From positions 744,001-808,000 of the forward strand of contig NZ_QUHC01000001.1 in assembly GCF_003479425.1 (NCBI RefSeq): DNA of 64,000 nt, given 5' to 3'. The DNA comes from Odoribacter sp. AF15-53. GTDB taxonomy: Bacteria > Bacteroidota > Bacteroidia > Bacteroidales > Marinifilaceae. Both the position numbers and the translations under genes were made by a program. The notes beneath the pieces were generated by a model that had not been told where the DNA came from, searched no databases, and saw only the letters and a program-made list of their open reading frames with translations. Of the stretch, positions 1 through 9,056 are shown in pieces. Each line of letters begins with the position of its first letter. Within the stretch, counting starts at the first letter, position 1.

Positions 1-1
1 G

Positions 2-931
2 AAGTACAACTGGGGGCTGAGTGCCACGTTGTTCAACGAGCGGGTTAATATTGATGCCAGTTATTATAAAAACAAAACAAAAGATGCTTTGATGCCTATA
101 TCTTTACCCTGGTCTGTGGGAGTTTCTTCCGTGCAGGTTAACATGGGAAAACTGGAAAACTCGGGGTACGAGTTTGCCATTTCTGCTCACGTGATCAAGC
201 AAAAGGGATTGTTTTGGATGGTTACGGTAAACGGTTCTCACGTGATGGATAAATTGACGAATATATCGACCGCCTTGAAATCAATAGAGGTAGCCCAGTC
301 ATTGGGAGCCCGTCCCTCGTTGATGTTCCAGGAAGGTGGTTCTCAGTTCGGAATCTATGCCATGCGTACGGCCGGGATTGATCCGGCTTCGGGCAAAGAA
401 CTATTTATTAATAAAAACGGGGAATACGCGTTCAATTACGACAAGAATGAACGGGTAGAAGTGGGAAACACGAATCCTATACTGGAGGGAAGTATTTTCT
501 CGACTATTTCGTACAAGGGATTTTCCTTGAACATAACCACCGGTTACAAGTTCGGGGGAGACGCTTATAACAACACGTTAGCCGATAAGGTGGAAAATAT
601 CAACCCGTGGGAAAACGTGGATCGGCGGGCTTTTACCGATCGGTGGAAAGAACCGGGGGACTTGAAGCGCTTCTTGGGTATACCCGAAAGTCAAAGTGAT
701 AATAAACGTTATTCCGAACGTTTCGTGGAGCGGGACAACTTGTTTGAAATTCGGAATATTTCGATTGCCTACGAGTTTAAGCCGGAATGGTTGAAGAAAT
801 TGGGAGTTAAGCGCTTGAACGTCGGTTTCGGGATGAGCGATATCGCCCGTTTTTCTTCGATGAAACTGGAGCGGGGAACTTCTTATCCTTTCGAAAGGAG
901 CTTTAATATTACGTTCAGACCGACTTTTTAG
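2..931 (+). CDS. SusC/RagA-family TonB-linked outer membrane transporter (C-terminal part, cut by window edge)
   Basis: The reading frame is open from base 2 and runs into a stop at 929-931, so this is the last ~309 residues of a larger protein; the first ATG (base 29) is not the true start. It matches the C-terminal beta-barrel half of the SusC at 5978-9037 almost without gaps (shared RFLGIPES, SERFVERDN, DIARFSS and the closing ITFRPTF). The terminal phenylalanine is the usual outer-membrane barrel insertion signal. SusC proteins form the TonB-driven channel under a SusD lid. It leads the A module (SusC-SusD-DUF4843-PKD). Family call is secure; the substrate is unknown. Confidence 0.93.
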   Translation, partial: KYNWGLSATLFNERVNIDASYYKNKTKDALMPISLPWSVGVSSVQVNMGKLENSGYEFAISAHVIKQKGLFWMVTVNGSHVMDKLTNISTALKSIEVAQSLGARPSLMFQEGGSQFGIYAMRTAGIDPASGKELFINKNGEYAFNYDKNERVEVGNTNPILEGSIFSTISYKGFSLNITTGYKFGGDAYNNTLADKVENINPWENVDRRAFTDRWKEPGDLKRFLGIPESQSDNKRYSERFVERDNLFEIRNISIAYEFKPEWLKKLGVKRLNVGFGMSDIARFSSMKLERGTSYPFERSFNITFRPTF

Positions 932-953
932 TAAACAGTAAATCAGAAAGCGT

Positions 954-2408
954 ATGAAAAAGATAATAATTCTACTGTGTATACCGTTCTTCTTTATTCG
1001 GTGTGATAGTTTTCTGGACGTGAATCCGGATTCGGAGGTGGTGAATAAAGATATGTTCAACACGGCAAGCGGTGTTGAAGATGCACTTTACGGCGTGTAC
1101 ATGACCATGGCGACCAAGGATATGTACGGTCGGTTGATGTCAACGATGATACCGGAGATTCTGGGGCAGAATTTCACTTCAACTTATCAATACCTGCCTT
1201 ATCTGGGACGTTTCGAATACGAGCGGAGCGAGACTAGAAACATGTACAAGAATATCTGGAAAACCAGTTATTTGACGATTAGTTACCTGAATAATATTAT
1301 CGAGAATCTGGAAGAAAAGAGTGAGAAGGATTTTCGCCATTACAACCTGTATATGGGTGAGGCTCTGGGATTAAGAGCCGCGATACATTTTGATTTGTTG
1401 CGATTCTTTGCCGTGCATATCACCTCCACGAACGAGGCGGCGAAAGCGAAGGCAATTCCTTACGTGACGGAATATGATTTCAAAGTAACCCCCTATTCTT
1501 CGGTGGAAGAGGCCTACGGGAAGATTATCACGGAACTCAAGAGGGCGGAAGGTTACCTGACGGAAGACGAATCGTTGATGCCGGCTAACCGCGTGGGGAA
1601 CGAGAAAGGATTTACCGGGGCCCGGGTGTTACATTTTAATCTTTATGCCGCACAAGCGATGTTAGCCCGGGTGTACTGGATGAAAGGCGACATGGATAAT
1701 GCCAAAGTGTACGCGGATAAGGTCATCCGGTCCGGAAAATTCCGTTTTGTCAGTAAAACTTCATTGGGGACGTTTATGCAAAAAAACGTGTCGATGGACG
1801 AGACAATATGGGGATTGTATAACGCCGAAGTGTATTCCGACTGGTTGACCTCGCATATCCGGCGGCAGGGACTTGGTGATCTCACCACGGATTTCAAAAG
1901 CATTTACGCTTACGAAGGTCCCTTGGGAAAGAAGGATTATCGTTGGGACAGCTGGTTCGGGACTTATGACCGGAGCGGTAATACCGTGGATATACTCGTG
2001 AAGATCATGGGACCGGTTTCCGACACGACGTCACTCAACACGAGTTATAGTGGTGGTCCTTACCTGGGAACAAGTATGGTGCGTATTCCGGAAATGTATT
2101 ATATTATGGCAGAGGCTTTACTGGGAGAGGGGGACGTTACGGGTGCCACGGTTTATCTGGATTCCGTGGTAAGTGCCCGGGGAATGGAGAAATTTGCAGA
2201 GAGGATACCCGCTGTTAATGTAACGTTGGATAGTATCATGGTGGAACGTCGGAAAGAGTTTTTTGGCGAGGGACAATGGTGGTTCTGTTTGAAGAGATTG
2301 AATCGTTCTATCAAGCTAAGCGGTACTACCGGAACGATTATTCCCGGTAGCGACAAGATTTACGCATTGCCGCGACCCGTGGAAGAGGAAGATTATCGTC
2401 CTGAATAA
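954..2408 (+). CDS. SusD/RagB-family surface lipoprotein (module A)
   Basis: 484 residues. A short charged start, a hydrophobic stretch and a lipid-attachment Cys at residue 17 (FFIRC) make it a lipoprotein. The DSFLDVNP start, the ARAAIHFDLLR-like helix region (GEALGLRAAIHFDLLRFFA) and the conserved end (ERRKEFFGEGQWWFCLKRLN) are SusD/RagB hallmarks. SusD forms the substrate-binding lid on SusC. It begins 22 bases after the SusC stop and is followed 18 bases later by a DUF4843 gene, so one transcript is likely. Its paralogue is 9057-10493. Confidence 0.95.
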   Translation: MKKIIILLCIPFFFIRCDSFLDVNPDSEVVNKDMFNTASGVEDALYGVYMTMATKDMYGRLMSTMIPEILGQNFTSTYQYLPYLGRFEYERSETRNMYKNIWKTSYLTISYLNNIIENLEEKSEKDFRHYNLYMGEALGLRAAIHFDLLRFFAVHITSTNEAAKAKAIPYVTEYDFKVTPYSSVEEAYGKIITELKRAEGYLTEDESLMPANRVGNEKGFTGARVLHFNLYAAQAMLARVYWMKGDMDNAKVYADKVIRSGKFRFVSKTSLGTFMQKNVSMDETIWGLYNAEVYSDWLTSHIRRQGLGDLTTDFKSIYAYEGPLGKKDYRWDSWFGTYDRSGNTVDILVKIMGPVSDTTSLNTSYSGGPYLGTSMVRIPEMYYIMAEALLGEGDVTGATVYLDSVVSARGMEKFAERIPAVNVTLDSIMVERRKEFFGEGQWWFCLKRLNRSIKLSGTTGTIIPGSDKIYALPRPVEEEDYRPE

Positions 2409-2426
2409 CAACTAAAATAGAGCGTT

Positions 2427-3209
2427 ATGAAAAATAAATATCTACTATATATCGGAATATTCCTTTGCATGGGGATATGGGCGTGTAGCAACGATGCCGT
2501 GTACTATAACGTGAACCAGAAAAGATCTATTTATTTCACGTGGGATCGTTATAATTCAGTCACGAAGACGCAAAGCGACACCGTGTTCTTTAGTTTTGCT
2601 CTCTACAACGAAACGGAGTACGAGTACAAGGTCCCGATCAAAGTGGCCGGTATGCCTATTGATGAGGAACAGGCTTACGAGGTGGAAGTTTTGGCTGACT
2701 CTTCGACAGCCGTGATAAACAAGCATTTCAAATTCGGTAAATTGGTTGTACCTGAAAATAAAGTAGACGGGGAATTATCCGTTATACTGGAACGTACGGA
2801 GGATATTATGAATAATCCGGTAATACTTTATTTCAAGTTTAAGGAAAATGACCATTTCAAACCGATTGCCAATAATTATTACCGGTTGTCGATCGTGGAT
2901 GGTGCTCTACCGGAACCCCAGTGGTGGGCTCCTAATTTCTTGGGTGTATACGCCCAGAACAATGATCGACTTTATCGGAAGATGTTGGAATATTTTTGGC
3001 AATTGGAAGAGTTGAAACCGATTTTCTTCAAGGAAAAAGTGGAAGAATTCGGGTTGTACTTGGAAAATGCTAACGCGGGATTCTACCAGTTGAAAGGAAA
3101 TATCATTTGGATCAATTACGTGTTCAAGCCTGCTTACGAGTTTTATAGCGATCCGGCAAATACTTACGAGGGGTTTAAGATGGTAAATCCGGACCGATTT
3201 ATCCGCTAA
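2427..3209 (+). CDS. DUF4843 lipoprotein (module A)
   Basis: 260 residues with a lipoprotein signal ending in Cys20 (GIWAC). After the signal come the KRSIYFTWD segment and a central beta-rich region (VPIKVAGMP, LKRTEDI-type motif as LERTEDIM) that I recognise as DUF4843, a family found next to SusD in Bacteroidota. It ends NTYEGFKMVNPDRFIR, matching the paralogue at 10514-11290. The function is not known; position suggests a surface accessory of the SusCD complex. The N-terminal part looks like an immunoglobulin-like or Calx-beta-like sandwich, but that is a guess. Confidence 0.85.
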   Translation: MKNKYLLYIGIFLCMGIWACSNDAVYYNVNQKRSIYFTWDRYNSVTKTQSDTVFFSFALYNETEYEYKVPIKVAGMPIDEEQAYEVEVLADSSTAVINKHFKFGKLVVPENKVDGELSVILERTEDIMNNPVILYFKFKENDHFKPIANNYYRLSIVDGALPEPQWWAPNFLGVYAQNNDRLYRKMLEYFWQLEELKPIFFKEKVEEFGLYLENANAGFYQLKGNIIWINYVFKPAYEFYSDPANTYEGFKMVNPDRFIR

Positions 3210-3233
3210 ACTTTTAAAATTAATTGGTAAGTT

Positions 3234-4655
3234 ATGAAAACAAAGTTATATATAATCACACTGTTATGTTTCATGGTTGGACTGTATTCCTGCTATGATG
3301 ACGATTCAACCTTGGGAAAGAAGGAGGTGTCGCAGGTGACTATTTCTGCCGCTCATGATACCCTGACGACTTCTTTCGGGGAGGAACTCGTGATAAGTCA
3401 TTTGAATATAGAGCAATCCGGGAAAGAGTTACCTTTGACTTATGAATGGGCGTACGGGCAACTGGATATTTCCAGTGGTGTCGTGAAGCCTTACCCGATC
3501 AAGGATACGTTGCACGTGGTGTCTACCGATCCTGAACTCCGGTATGCATTCCGGGATTTGGGGACTTTCGGTTTACGCTTGAAGGTTGATAACGGGGAAA
3601 CGACCAGTTTTAAATATTTCATCTTGCAGATTGATACCGAATTTTCGGAGGGTATCACCATTTTAAGCCGGGATAATGTCGGGAAAGGACGTGTATCTTT
3701 TATGAAGACGTTGACCAAGGAGGAGATCGCTTCGGGAAAACTTCCGGCTTTTCGTACGGATATCATGGAGATTGCCAATCCCGGAATGGAATTGGAGAAC
3801 GTGACGGATATGGTCCAAAACGGGGGACGGCTAATGATCAGTTCGGGAAGTAACGGGAGAATTTATAACATGGATTCCCGCACGTTTGACGTGGAAACGG
3901 CTACTTCGTTCACGAGTAAATTCCCTAACGCGAATGTCAAACAATTCGTGGCAATATCGGCTTACAGTAATATGCACGTGTTATCGGAAGACAACAGGGC
4001 TTATGTTTACGAGACAGATATGGACGAGTTGTTAGTGTTGGGAGCTTTTGTGAATCTGGAGGTAGATGCCGGGGTACGCTATAATAAACCGGTTTTTATA
4101 AATTACGAGAATTCAACCTTGTATGCCCCCAATACTTCAAGTGGTATTGTCACCAGTGGGGCGATCTTTACGGATTATGATATCGTGAATGCTTGTTTTG
4201 TAAACACTTACTTGTACGTGTTTGCCACTTATAAGAATGATCCGTTACACGTTTATCTGGCTCGAACCACGGCTTCGTTTGGTAAACCTTCTGCGGCTAA
4301 TATCGTGGATTACAAGAGTGTGCGATCTATTTGCTTGGATCGCAATTCAATGATGGTAGGTACGAAAGTGTATAATTGCATTTACTACACGTACAATAAT
4401 GCCATTTATCGTTGGGATCCCACTCGCGAGTTGCCGACAACATCTTCTATTACGGTTCCTGATGGAATGGAAATAACAACGATTTCAGTTGATCCGGATC
4501 AGAAACTTCTTTACGTCGGGTTGTATGAAGCGAATAGCACGAAGGAGTTGAAGGGGAGTTTATATATTTATAATGCGGATACCGGGGTTTTGGTTGAAAA
4601 GTATAGCAATGTAGCGGATAAGCCTGTTCAAGTGCTTTACAAGGAACGGGTTTAA
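3234..4655 (+). CDS. PKD-like family surface lipoprotein (module A)
   Basis: 473 residues. Lipoprotein signal with Cys20 followed at once by YDDDS; acid residues right after the Cys are the export signal that sends Bacteroidota lipoproteins to the cell surface. Residues ~40-145 resemble a PKD-like sandwich (LPLTYEW, YAFRDLGTFGLRLKV). The rest has repeated short strand motifs (GRIYNMDSRTF, AYVYETDMDEL, LLYVGLYE, GSLYIYNADTG) that look like beta-propeller blades. Last gene of module A, followed by a terminator hairpin. Function unknown; it could bind ligand or partner proteins outside the cell. Confidence 0.82.
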   Translation: MKTKLYIITLLCFMVGLYSCYDDDSTLGKKEVSQVTISAAHDTLTTSFGEELVISHLNIEQSGKELPLTYEWAYGQLDISSGVVKPYPIKDTLHVVSTDPELRYAFRDLGTFGLRLKVDNGETTSFKYFILQIDTEFSEGITILSRDNVGKGRVSFMKTLTKEEIASGKLPAFRTDIMEIANPGMELENVTDMVQNGGRLMISSGSNGRIYNMDSRTFDVETATSFTSKFPNANVKQFVAISAYSNMHVLSEDNRAYVYETDMDELLVLGAFVNLEVDAGVRYNKPVFINYENSTLYAPNTSSGIVTSGAIFTDYDIVNACFVNTYLYVFATYKNDPLHVYLARTTASFGKPSAANIVDYKSVRSICLDRNSMMVGTKVYNCIYYTYNNAIYRWDPTRELPTTSSITVPDGMEITTISVDPDQKLLYVGLYEANSTKELKGSLYIYNADTGVLVEKYSNVADKPVQVLYKERV

Positions 4656-4684
4656 AATAGATGTTTGTGTGAAATGATTTATGA

Positions 4685-4721
4685 AAATCGTGGAAAGGCT
4701 TGAATTGTCTTTCCACGGTTT
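4685..4721 (+). terminator. Stem-loop terminator after module A
   Basis: AAATCGTGGAAAG at 4685-4697 pairs with CTTTCCACGGTTT at 4709-4721 (13 pairs, one of them G-U) around an 11-nt loop. It lies 30 bases past the PKD-like gene stop. There is no strong T-run after it. Confidence 0.65.
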
Positions 4722-4819
4722 ATGTCGTAAATATCATTTGTTGCGCTTGTTGACGCAATCTAAAGCAATGTTGGCAAATAAGAGATTATTCTCTGTTTGT
4801 AGAATTAACATTTCGATTG

Positions 4820-4850
4820 TTTGAAAAAAGAAGTTTTTTATGTATTTTTG
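4820..4850 (+). promoter_or_regulatory. Bacteroides-type promoter for the ECF sigma gene
   Basis: TTTG at 4820-4823, exactly 19 bases, then TATTTTTG at 4843-4850: a full match to the primary-sigma promoter of Bacteroidota (-33 TTTG, -7 TAnnTTTG). It lies 88 bases before the ATG of the sigma gene. Confidence 0.75.
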
Positions 4851-4938
4851 AAATAGTATTGATTGTGACAAATGGTGTTTTTTTCAATCTGAGTTGTAAT
4901 TTTTCAATTCTCGAAACGTGTTGTAAATATTGATTTTA

Positions 4939-5478
4939 ATGGAACAAAAAGCTTTATACGGTAGTTTTGTGAAAGGGGATGAAAAAGCCTTGGAGTCGTT
5001 GTATGATCATTATTTTGCAACGCTGAGCGTTTACGCGAGTCGATTTTTGCATGAAGAAGATGTTTGCGTGGATATCGTGCATGAGAGTTTTATAAGAACT
5101 TGGGAAAAGCGGAAACAGTTCACGTCATTTCAGACGATTGTCGGTTACCTGTATACTTGCGTGCGGAATGCCTGTCTGAATGAATTGAGGCATCTGGATA
5201 TAAAAAATAAAGTCTTGTTACAACAGCCTTCAAGTCTGGACATCGAGAACGAGATCATAGAGCATGAAGTGAAACGGATTATCTGGGCGGAGATCGCCAA
5301 GTTATCGGGCGATTATCATGAAATCATGGCCATGAGCTTGGAGGGGTATTCCACAAGAGAGATATCAGAGGAGTTGGAACTTTCCGAACAAACGGTCAAG
5401 AATAAGAAGAGCGAGGCACTGAAACAACTTCGTAAAAACATGGGGCCTTATCAGTGGTGCTTGCGGCTTTTTTTTTAG
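4939..5478 (+). CDS. ECF RNA polymerase sigma factor (module B)
   Basis: 179 residues from the ATG at 4939; an in-frame TTG lies 9 bases upstream but ATG is preferred. Region 2 is at ~10-75 (ALYDHYF-like LESLYDHYFATLSVYASRF, then VDIVHESFIRTWEKR) and region 4 at ~115-170 (GYSTREISEELELSEQTVKNKKSEALKQLR, a helix-turn-helix). It would direct RNA polymerase to a target promoter. Unlike the other sigma genes here it is not followed by an intact fecR gene, and the SusC downstream has no STN signalling domain, so it may be free of anti-sigma control or regulated elsewhere. Confidence 0.9.
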   Translation: MEQKALYGSFVKGDEKALESLYDHYFATLSVYASRFLHEEDVCVDIVHESFIRTWEKRKQFTSFQTIVGYLYTCVRNACLNELRHLDIKNKVLLQQPSSLDIENEIIEHEVKRIIWAEIAKLSGDYHEIMAMSLEGYSTREISEELELSEQTVKNKKSEALKQLRKNMGPYQWCLRLFF

Positions 5479-5543
5479 CGGGTCATCTTTCCGTGAGCAT
5501 ACTGTCTTTTATACTCGATAGTATTACCTGGATTTTATCGAAT

Positions 5544-5603
5544 ATGGAAGACAAATTCGGGAATATTTTATACCATGTGCTCAAAATTTGTATATCTCTC
5601 TGA
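5544..5603 (+). pseudogene. Possible remnant of a fecR anti-sigma gene
   Basis: A 19-codon open frame, MEDKFGNILYHVLKICISL, begins 65 bases after the sigma stop, the place where fecR starts in the other modules (41 to 84 bases after sigma). Its beginning resembles FecR starts in this window (MSDETFNIEELLVRIL, MRETFENIDELLTRIL). It stops at once and no further FecR sequence was seen up to the SusC gene. The match is short and could be chance. Confidence 0.3.
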
Positions 5604-5870
5604 TTCTTTTGACAAAAGGGGTGTTTTTTTTGTTTTTTTAGTTGGAAAATTTGCAACTCTCTTATTTTTTCTTCCCTATTCTTGCAAATTACTAAAATAG
5701 TTGTATTTTGAATTGATGGTTTTTAATTATTCTATTACTTTTGTTTCTCGTGTTTCTAAGTATTTTTGAGAAACCGGAAAGTGATGAAATTTACGCGACA
5801 GAAAGTGAATGGATGATATAAAAAGTTCCTGTCATGTCGTTGATTATGGTGTAAAAACGTTTTTTTTGTC

Positions 5871-5922
5871 TTGTACGGGGTTGTACAATTAAGGTAGTGA
5901 CCGTTATTTGATAATATGTTTG
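5871..5922 (+). promoter_or_regulatory. Candidate operator and -7 element upstream of SusC B
   Basis: TTGTAC at 5871-5876 and GTACAA at 5883-5888 form an inverted repeat with a 6-base gap; the second half is also a perfect TTGTACAA palindrome. TATGTTTG (5915-5922) fits a -7 element, though no good -33 element precedes it. The rest of the 500-base gap 5479-5977 is AT-rich; apart from the possible fecR remnant nothing else was recognised. Confidence 0.35.
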
Positions 5923-5977
5923 AAATATGGATTGATTGTGGCATATTTTGCATGAGCGTATTTAAAGGTAAAATTAG

Positions 5978-8900
5978 ATGAGAATTGACTTGGTATTGAT
6001 GTTCGGCAGTAGATGTCGGGAGGTTGTGAGGTATTTTCTGCTGGTTTGTTTCGTGTGCCTGACAGGGGGATCCGTGTCGGGGCAGGCTCATTCTCCTTTG
6101 GTGACGATCACGGGTGAAGTGAGAGATGCCGACGGGGAGCTACTTCCGGGCGTGGCGATCGTGCTGAAAGGAACTTCTTTGGGATGTGCCACGGATGGTA
6201 GCGGAAAGTTTAAGTTGGGAATTCCCGAACAGAAAGAAATGATCCTGCTTTTTAGTTTTGTCGGGATGAAAACTAGGGAGATCATGGTGACAAAATCCCA
6301 ACATCTTCGGGTGACTCTGGAAGAAGACACGAAAGAACTGGATGACGTGATTGTAACCGGGTACTACACGCAGGCGAAGAATGCTTTTACCGGGGAATTT
6401 ACCGTGATCAAGGGTGAAGATTTGATCCGTGTGTCGCCGACCAACCTGCTGCAGGCGTTGTCTATACTGACTCCCGGTTTGAAAATCTTGGAGAATAACG
6501 AGGCGGGTTCCAACCCGAATGTCGTGCCCGAAATCCTGATTCGTGGAGCGAGTTCGATCATGACAAAAGATCAGGCCGGGGTGAACACACCCTTGATCAT
6601 GCTTGATGGGGTGGAAATATCTGTCGAGGATTTGTACGATTTGGATATTTACGATATAGAGAAAGTTCTCGTGTTGAAAGACGCTTCCGCTGCCGTGCTT
6701 TACGGGGAGAAAGCGGCGAATGGCGTGATACTGGTAGAACGTGTCAGGGTGAAGTCCGACAGGATGAAATTCAATTACAACTTTGCGCCTACGTTTAGTT
6801 TTCCGGATTTAACCTCTCTTCGCTTGTGTAATGCCGAGGAGAAGCTGGAATTAGAACGTTTGGCGGGACTTTGTGACCGGGTGGACGGTAGTCTCGATCC
6901 TGCCTACGATTACAAGTTGGAGAATATTCGCAGGGGTGTCAATACGGATTGGGCGACCAAGCCGTTGCGGAATGCTTTTACTCAAAGTCACTCGGCCACG
7001 ATGACCGGACGGGGAGGCGGGATCGAGTACAAGCTAACCGGGCGTTTTTCCGATGCTTACGGGGTGATGAAAGGAGATTACCGCCGAAATTACGGGGTCA
7101 ACGTTTCTTTATCGTACCACTTTGCCCGTAACTTGTTGGCAAATTATCTACTGTCGTATACCATGACGGATAGCAAGAATAGCCCGTACGGGAGTTTCGC
7201 GCAATACACGAAGCTGAATCCCTATAACCCGGTTTATGACGAAAACGGGGATTATATCAAAAATTATTATTTCGATCCGGTGAACCGGACGATTGATCGT
7301 CACGTGAACCCGTTGTATAATGCCACGCTTGCCAGCTTCTCGAAGAGTCAGAATAAAGCGGTCACGAATTATCTTTCATTGCGATGGGATGTTGCCGAGA
7401 ATCTGTTCGTATCGGGTGAGGTCAGTGTCCGGCAGAGTGATAGCTGGAATAAGGTGTACGTGTCGCCGGAGGATGCCAGTTTCGCTTTACAAGAATTGCC
7501 TCAGAACAAGAAGGGTACCTACACGGCGCTTTCAAACGAGAGAACGAATTGGAGGGGCAAGTTGGTACTGAATTATCGCTTGTTGCTGAATGACATGGGA
7601 ACCACTGTTTTTGCCCTGAGCGCGGGTTCGGATATCGGGAAAGATAAATCGTCGACGATGCAGGTGAAGGCGGAAGGTTTCCTGAAAGACAAGATGACTG
7701 ATATTAAATTTGCCTCGCAATATGCCACGACTCGCCCCTTGGGTGGAGAGAAGGAATCGGCGGAAGTGGGCTTCTTCGTGAACGGTAGCTTCGATTTGTT
7801 AGGGCGTTATTTTATCAACGGTTCCTACAAAACGGCAGGTTCTTCCAAGTTCGGCAGTAAACATCGGTTTGCCCCGGTATGGTCCGCGGGTATCGGTTGG
7901 AATCTTCACGAGGAGAATTTCATGAATCTGAATTGGTTGGATGTTTTACGTTTACGATTTAGTGTCGGATCGACGGCAAACGTTACCTTCACGCCTTATC
8001 AAGCGTTGACCACCTATCTTTACGATCCCGATCTGATTCATTACGGCGGTATGGGTGCCGTGCCGATCACGATGGGGAACCCCGATATGAAATGGCAGGT
8101 TACGCTGAAATATAACTGGGGATTGACGGCTTCCCTGTGGAAAGATCGGGTGAACGTGGAGGCCAGTTATTACGTGAACAAAACCAAGGATGCCTTGATG
8201 CCCCTGACGTTACCCGCTTCGGTTGGCGTTTCGTCCGTGCTGGTGAACATGGGTAAATTGCAGAATTCGGGTTACGAGTTTTCGGTTTCGGCCAAGTTGT
8301 TGAAAAAGAACGATATGTTTTGGATGGTCATGGTGAACGGTTCGCACGTGTTTGATAAATTGACCAGTATTTCGGACGCCTTGAAAGCGGAGAACATGGC
8401 AGCCTATTATGGCGTGAAACCTCAGCCGATGTTCGTGGAAGGCGGGTCTCAATTCGGGATTTATGCCATGCGTTCAGCGGGTATTGATCCGGCTTCCGGT
8501 TTGGAAGTATACATCAAGAAGAACGGGAATTACACGTTTACTTACGATAAGAACGAACGGGTGGAAGTGGGGAATACCAATCCTTTGCTGGAAGGTAGTC
8601 TTTTCACGAGTTTTTCTTACCGGGGATTCTCGTTGAATGTCTCTGCCACGTACAAGTTTGGTGGTGATATTTATAACACGACTTTAGCGAATAAGGTGGA
8701 ATATATTGATCCCTACCGGAACGTGGATCGCCGGGCTTTCACCGAGCGGTGGAAGAAACCGGGTGATCTGGTTCGTTTTCTGGGAATCCCGGAAAGCGTG
8801 AGTGATGAAAATCGTTTTTCCGAACGCTTCGTGGAGCGGGATAACACGTTTGCTATCACGAGCGTCGTGCTGAATTACGAGTTTAATCCCGGCTATTTGC

Positions 8901-9037
8901 GCAAGATCGGGATTAAGAAACTGAATCTGGGAATAGGTGTTGCCGACATCGCCCGTTTCTCCTCGGTGAAACAGGAACGGGGTACGGAATATCCCTTCCA
9001 ACGGACTTTTTATATCACGTTTAGACCGACATTTTGA
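5978..9037 (+). CDS. SusC/RagA-family TonB-linked outer membrane transporter (module B)
   Basis: 1019 residues. A signal peptide (VRYFLLVCFVCLTGGSVSGQA) is followed directly by a carboxypeptidase-regulatory-like beta domain (GEVRDADGELLPGVAIVLKGT, ~45-125), then the TonB plug (DDVIVTGYYTQAKNAFTGEF; ILIRGASSI; PLIMLDGVEI) and the barrel ending in TFRPTF. It forms the TonB-dependent channel of a SusCD complex. The STN domain that contacts FecR in transducing receptors is absent, in step with the missing fecR gene. Its C-terminal third is a close paralogue of the partial SusC at the window start. Usual length for the family. Start chosen at 5978; Met8 (5999) is possible. Confidence 0.95.
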   Translation: MRIDLVLMFGSRCREVVRYFLLVCFVCLTGGSVSGQAHSPLVTITGEVRDADGELLPGVAIVLKGTSLGCATDGSGKFKLGIPEQKEMILLFSFVGMKTREIMVTKSQHLRVTLEEDTKELDDVIVTGYYTQAKNAFTGEFTVIKGEDLIRVSPTNLLQALSILTPGLKILENNEAGSNPNVVPEILIRGASSIMTKDQAGVNTPLIMLDGVEISVEDLYDLDIYDIEKVLVLKDASAAVLYGEKAANGVILVERVRVKSDRMKFNYNFAPTFSFPDLTSLRLCNAEEKLELERLAGLCDRVDGSLDPAYDYKLENIRRGVNTDWATKPLRNAFTQSHSATMTGRGGGIEYKLTGRFSDAYGVMKGDYRRNYGVNVSLSYHFARNLLANYLLSYTMTDSKNSPYGSFAQYTKLNPYNPVYDENGDYIKNYYFDPVNRTIDRHVNPLYNATLASFSKSQNKAVTNYLSLRWDVAENLFVSGEVSVRQSDSWNKVYVSPEDASFALQELPQNKKGTYTALSNERTNWRGKLVLNYRLLLNDMGTTVFALSAGSDIGKDKSSTMQVKAEGFLKDKMTDIKFASQYATTRPLGGEKESAEVGFFVNGSFDLLGRYFINGSYKTAGSSKFGSKHRFAPVWSAGIGWNLHEENFMNLNWLDVLRLRFSVGSTANVTFTPYQALTTYLYDPDLIHYGGMGAVPITMGNPDMKWQVTLKYNWGLTASLWKDRVNVEASYYVNKTKDALMPLTLPASVGVSSVLVNMGKLQNSGYEFSVSAKLLKKNDMFWMVMVNGSHVFDKLTSISDALKAENMAAYYGVKPQPMFVEGGSQFGIYAMRSAGIDPASGLEVYIKKNGNYTFTYDKNERVEVGNTNPLLEGSLFTSFSYRGFSLNVSATYKFGGDIYNTTLANKVEYIDPYRNVDRRAFTERWKKPGDLVRFLGIPESVSDENRFSERFVERDNTFAITSVVLNYEFNPGYLRKIGIKKLNLGIGVADIARFSSVKQERGTEYPFQRTFYITFRPTF

Positions 9038-9056
9038 TAATTGATAAAGACAGAGA

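Noticed and set aside
578..1063. 161-codon minus-strand frame, matched by a similar frame at 8684-9169
   Set aside because: Both lie antisense to the conserved SusC-SusD joint of modules A and B; their likeness follows from the duplicated genes on the plus strand.
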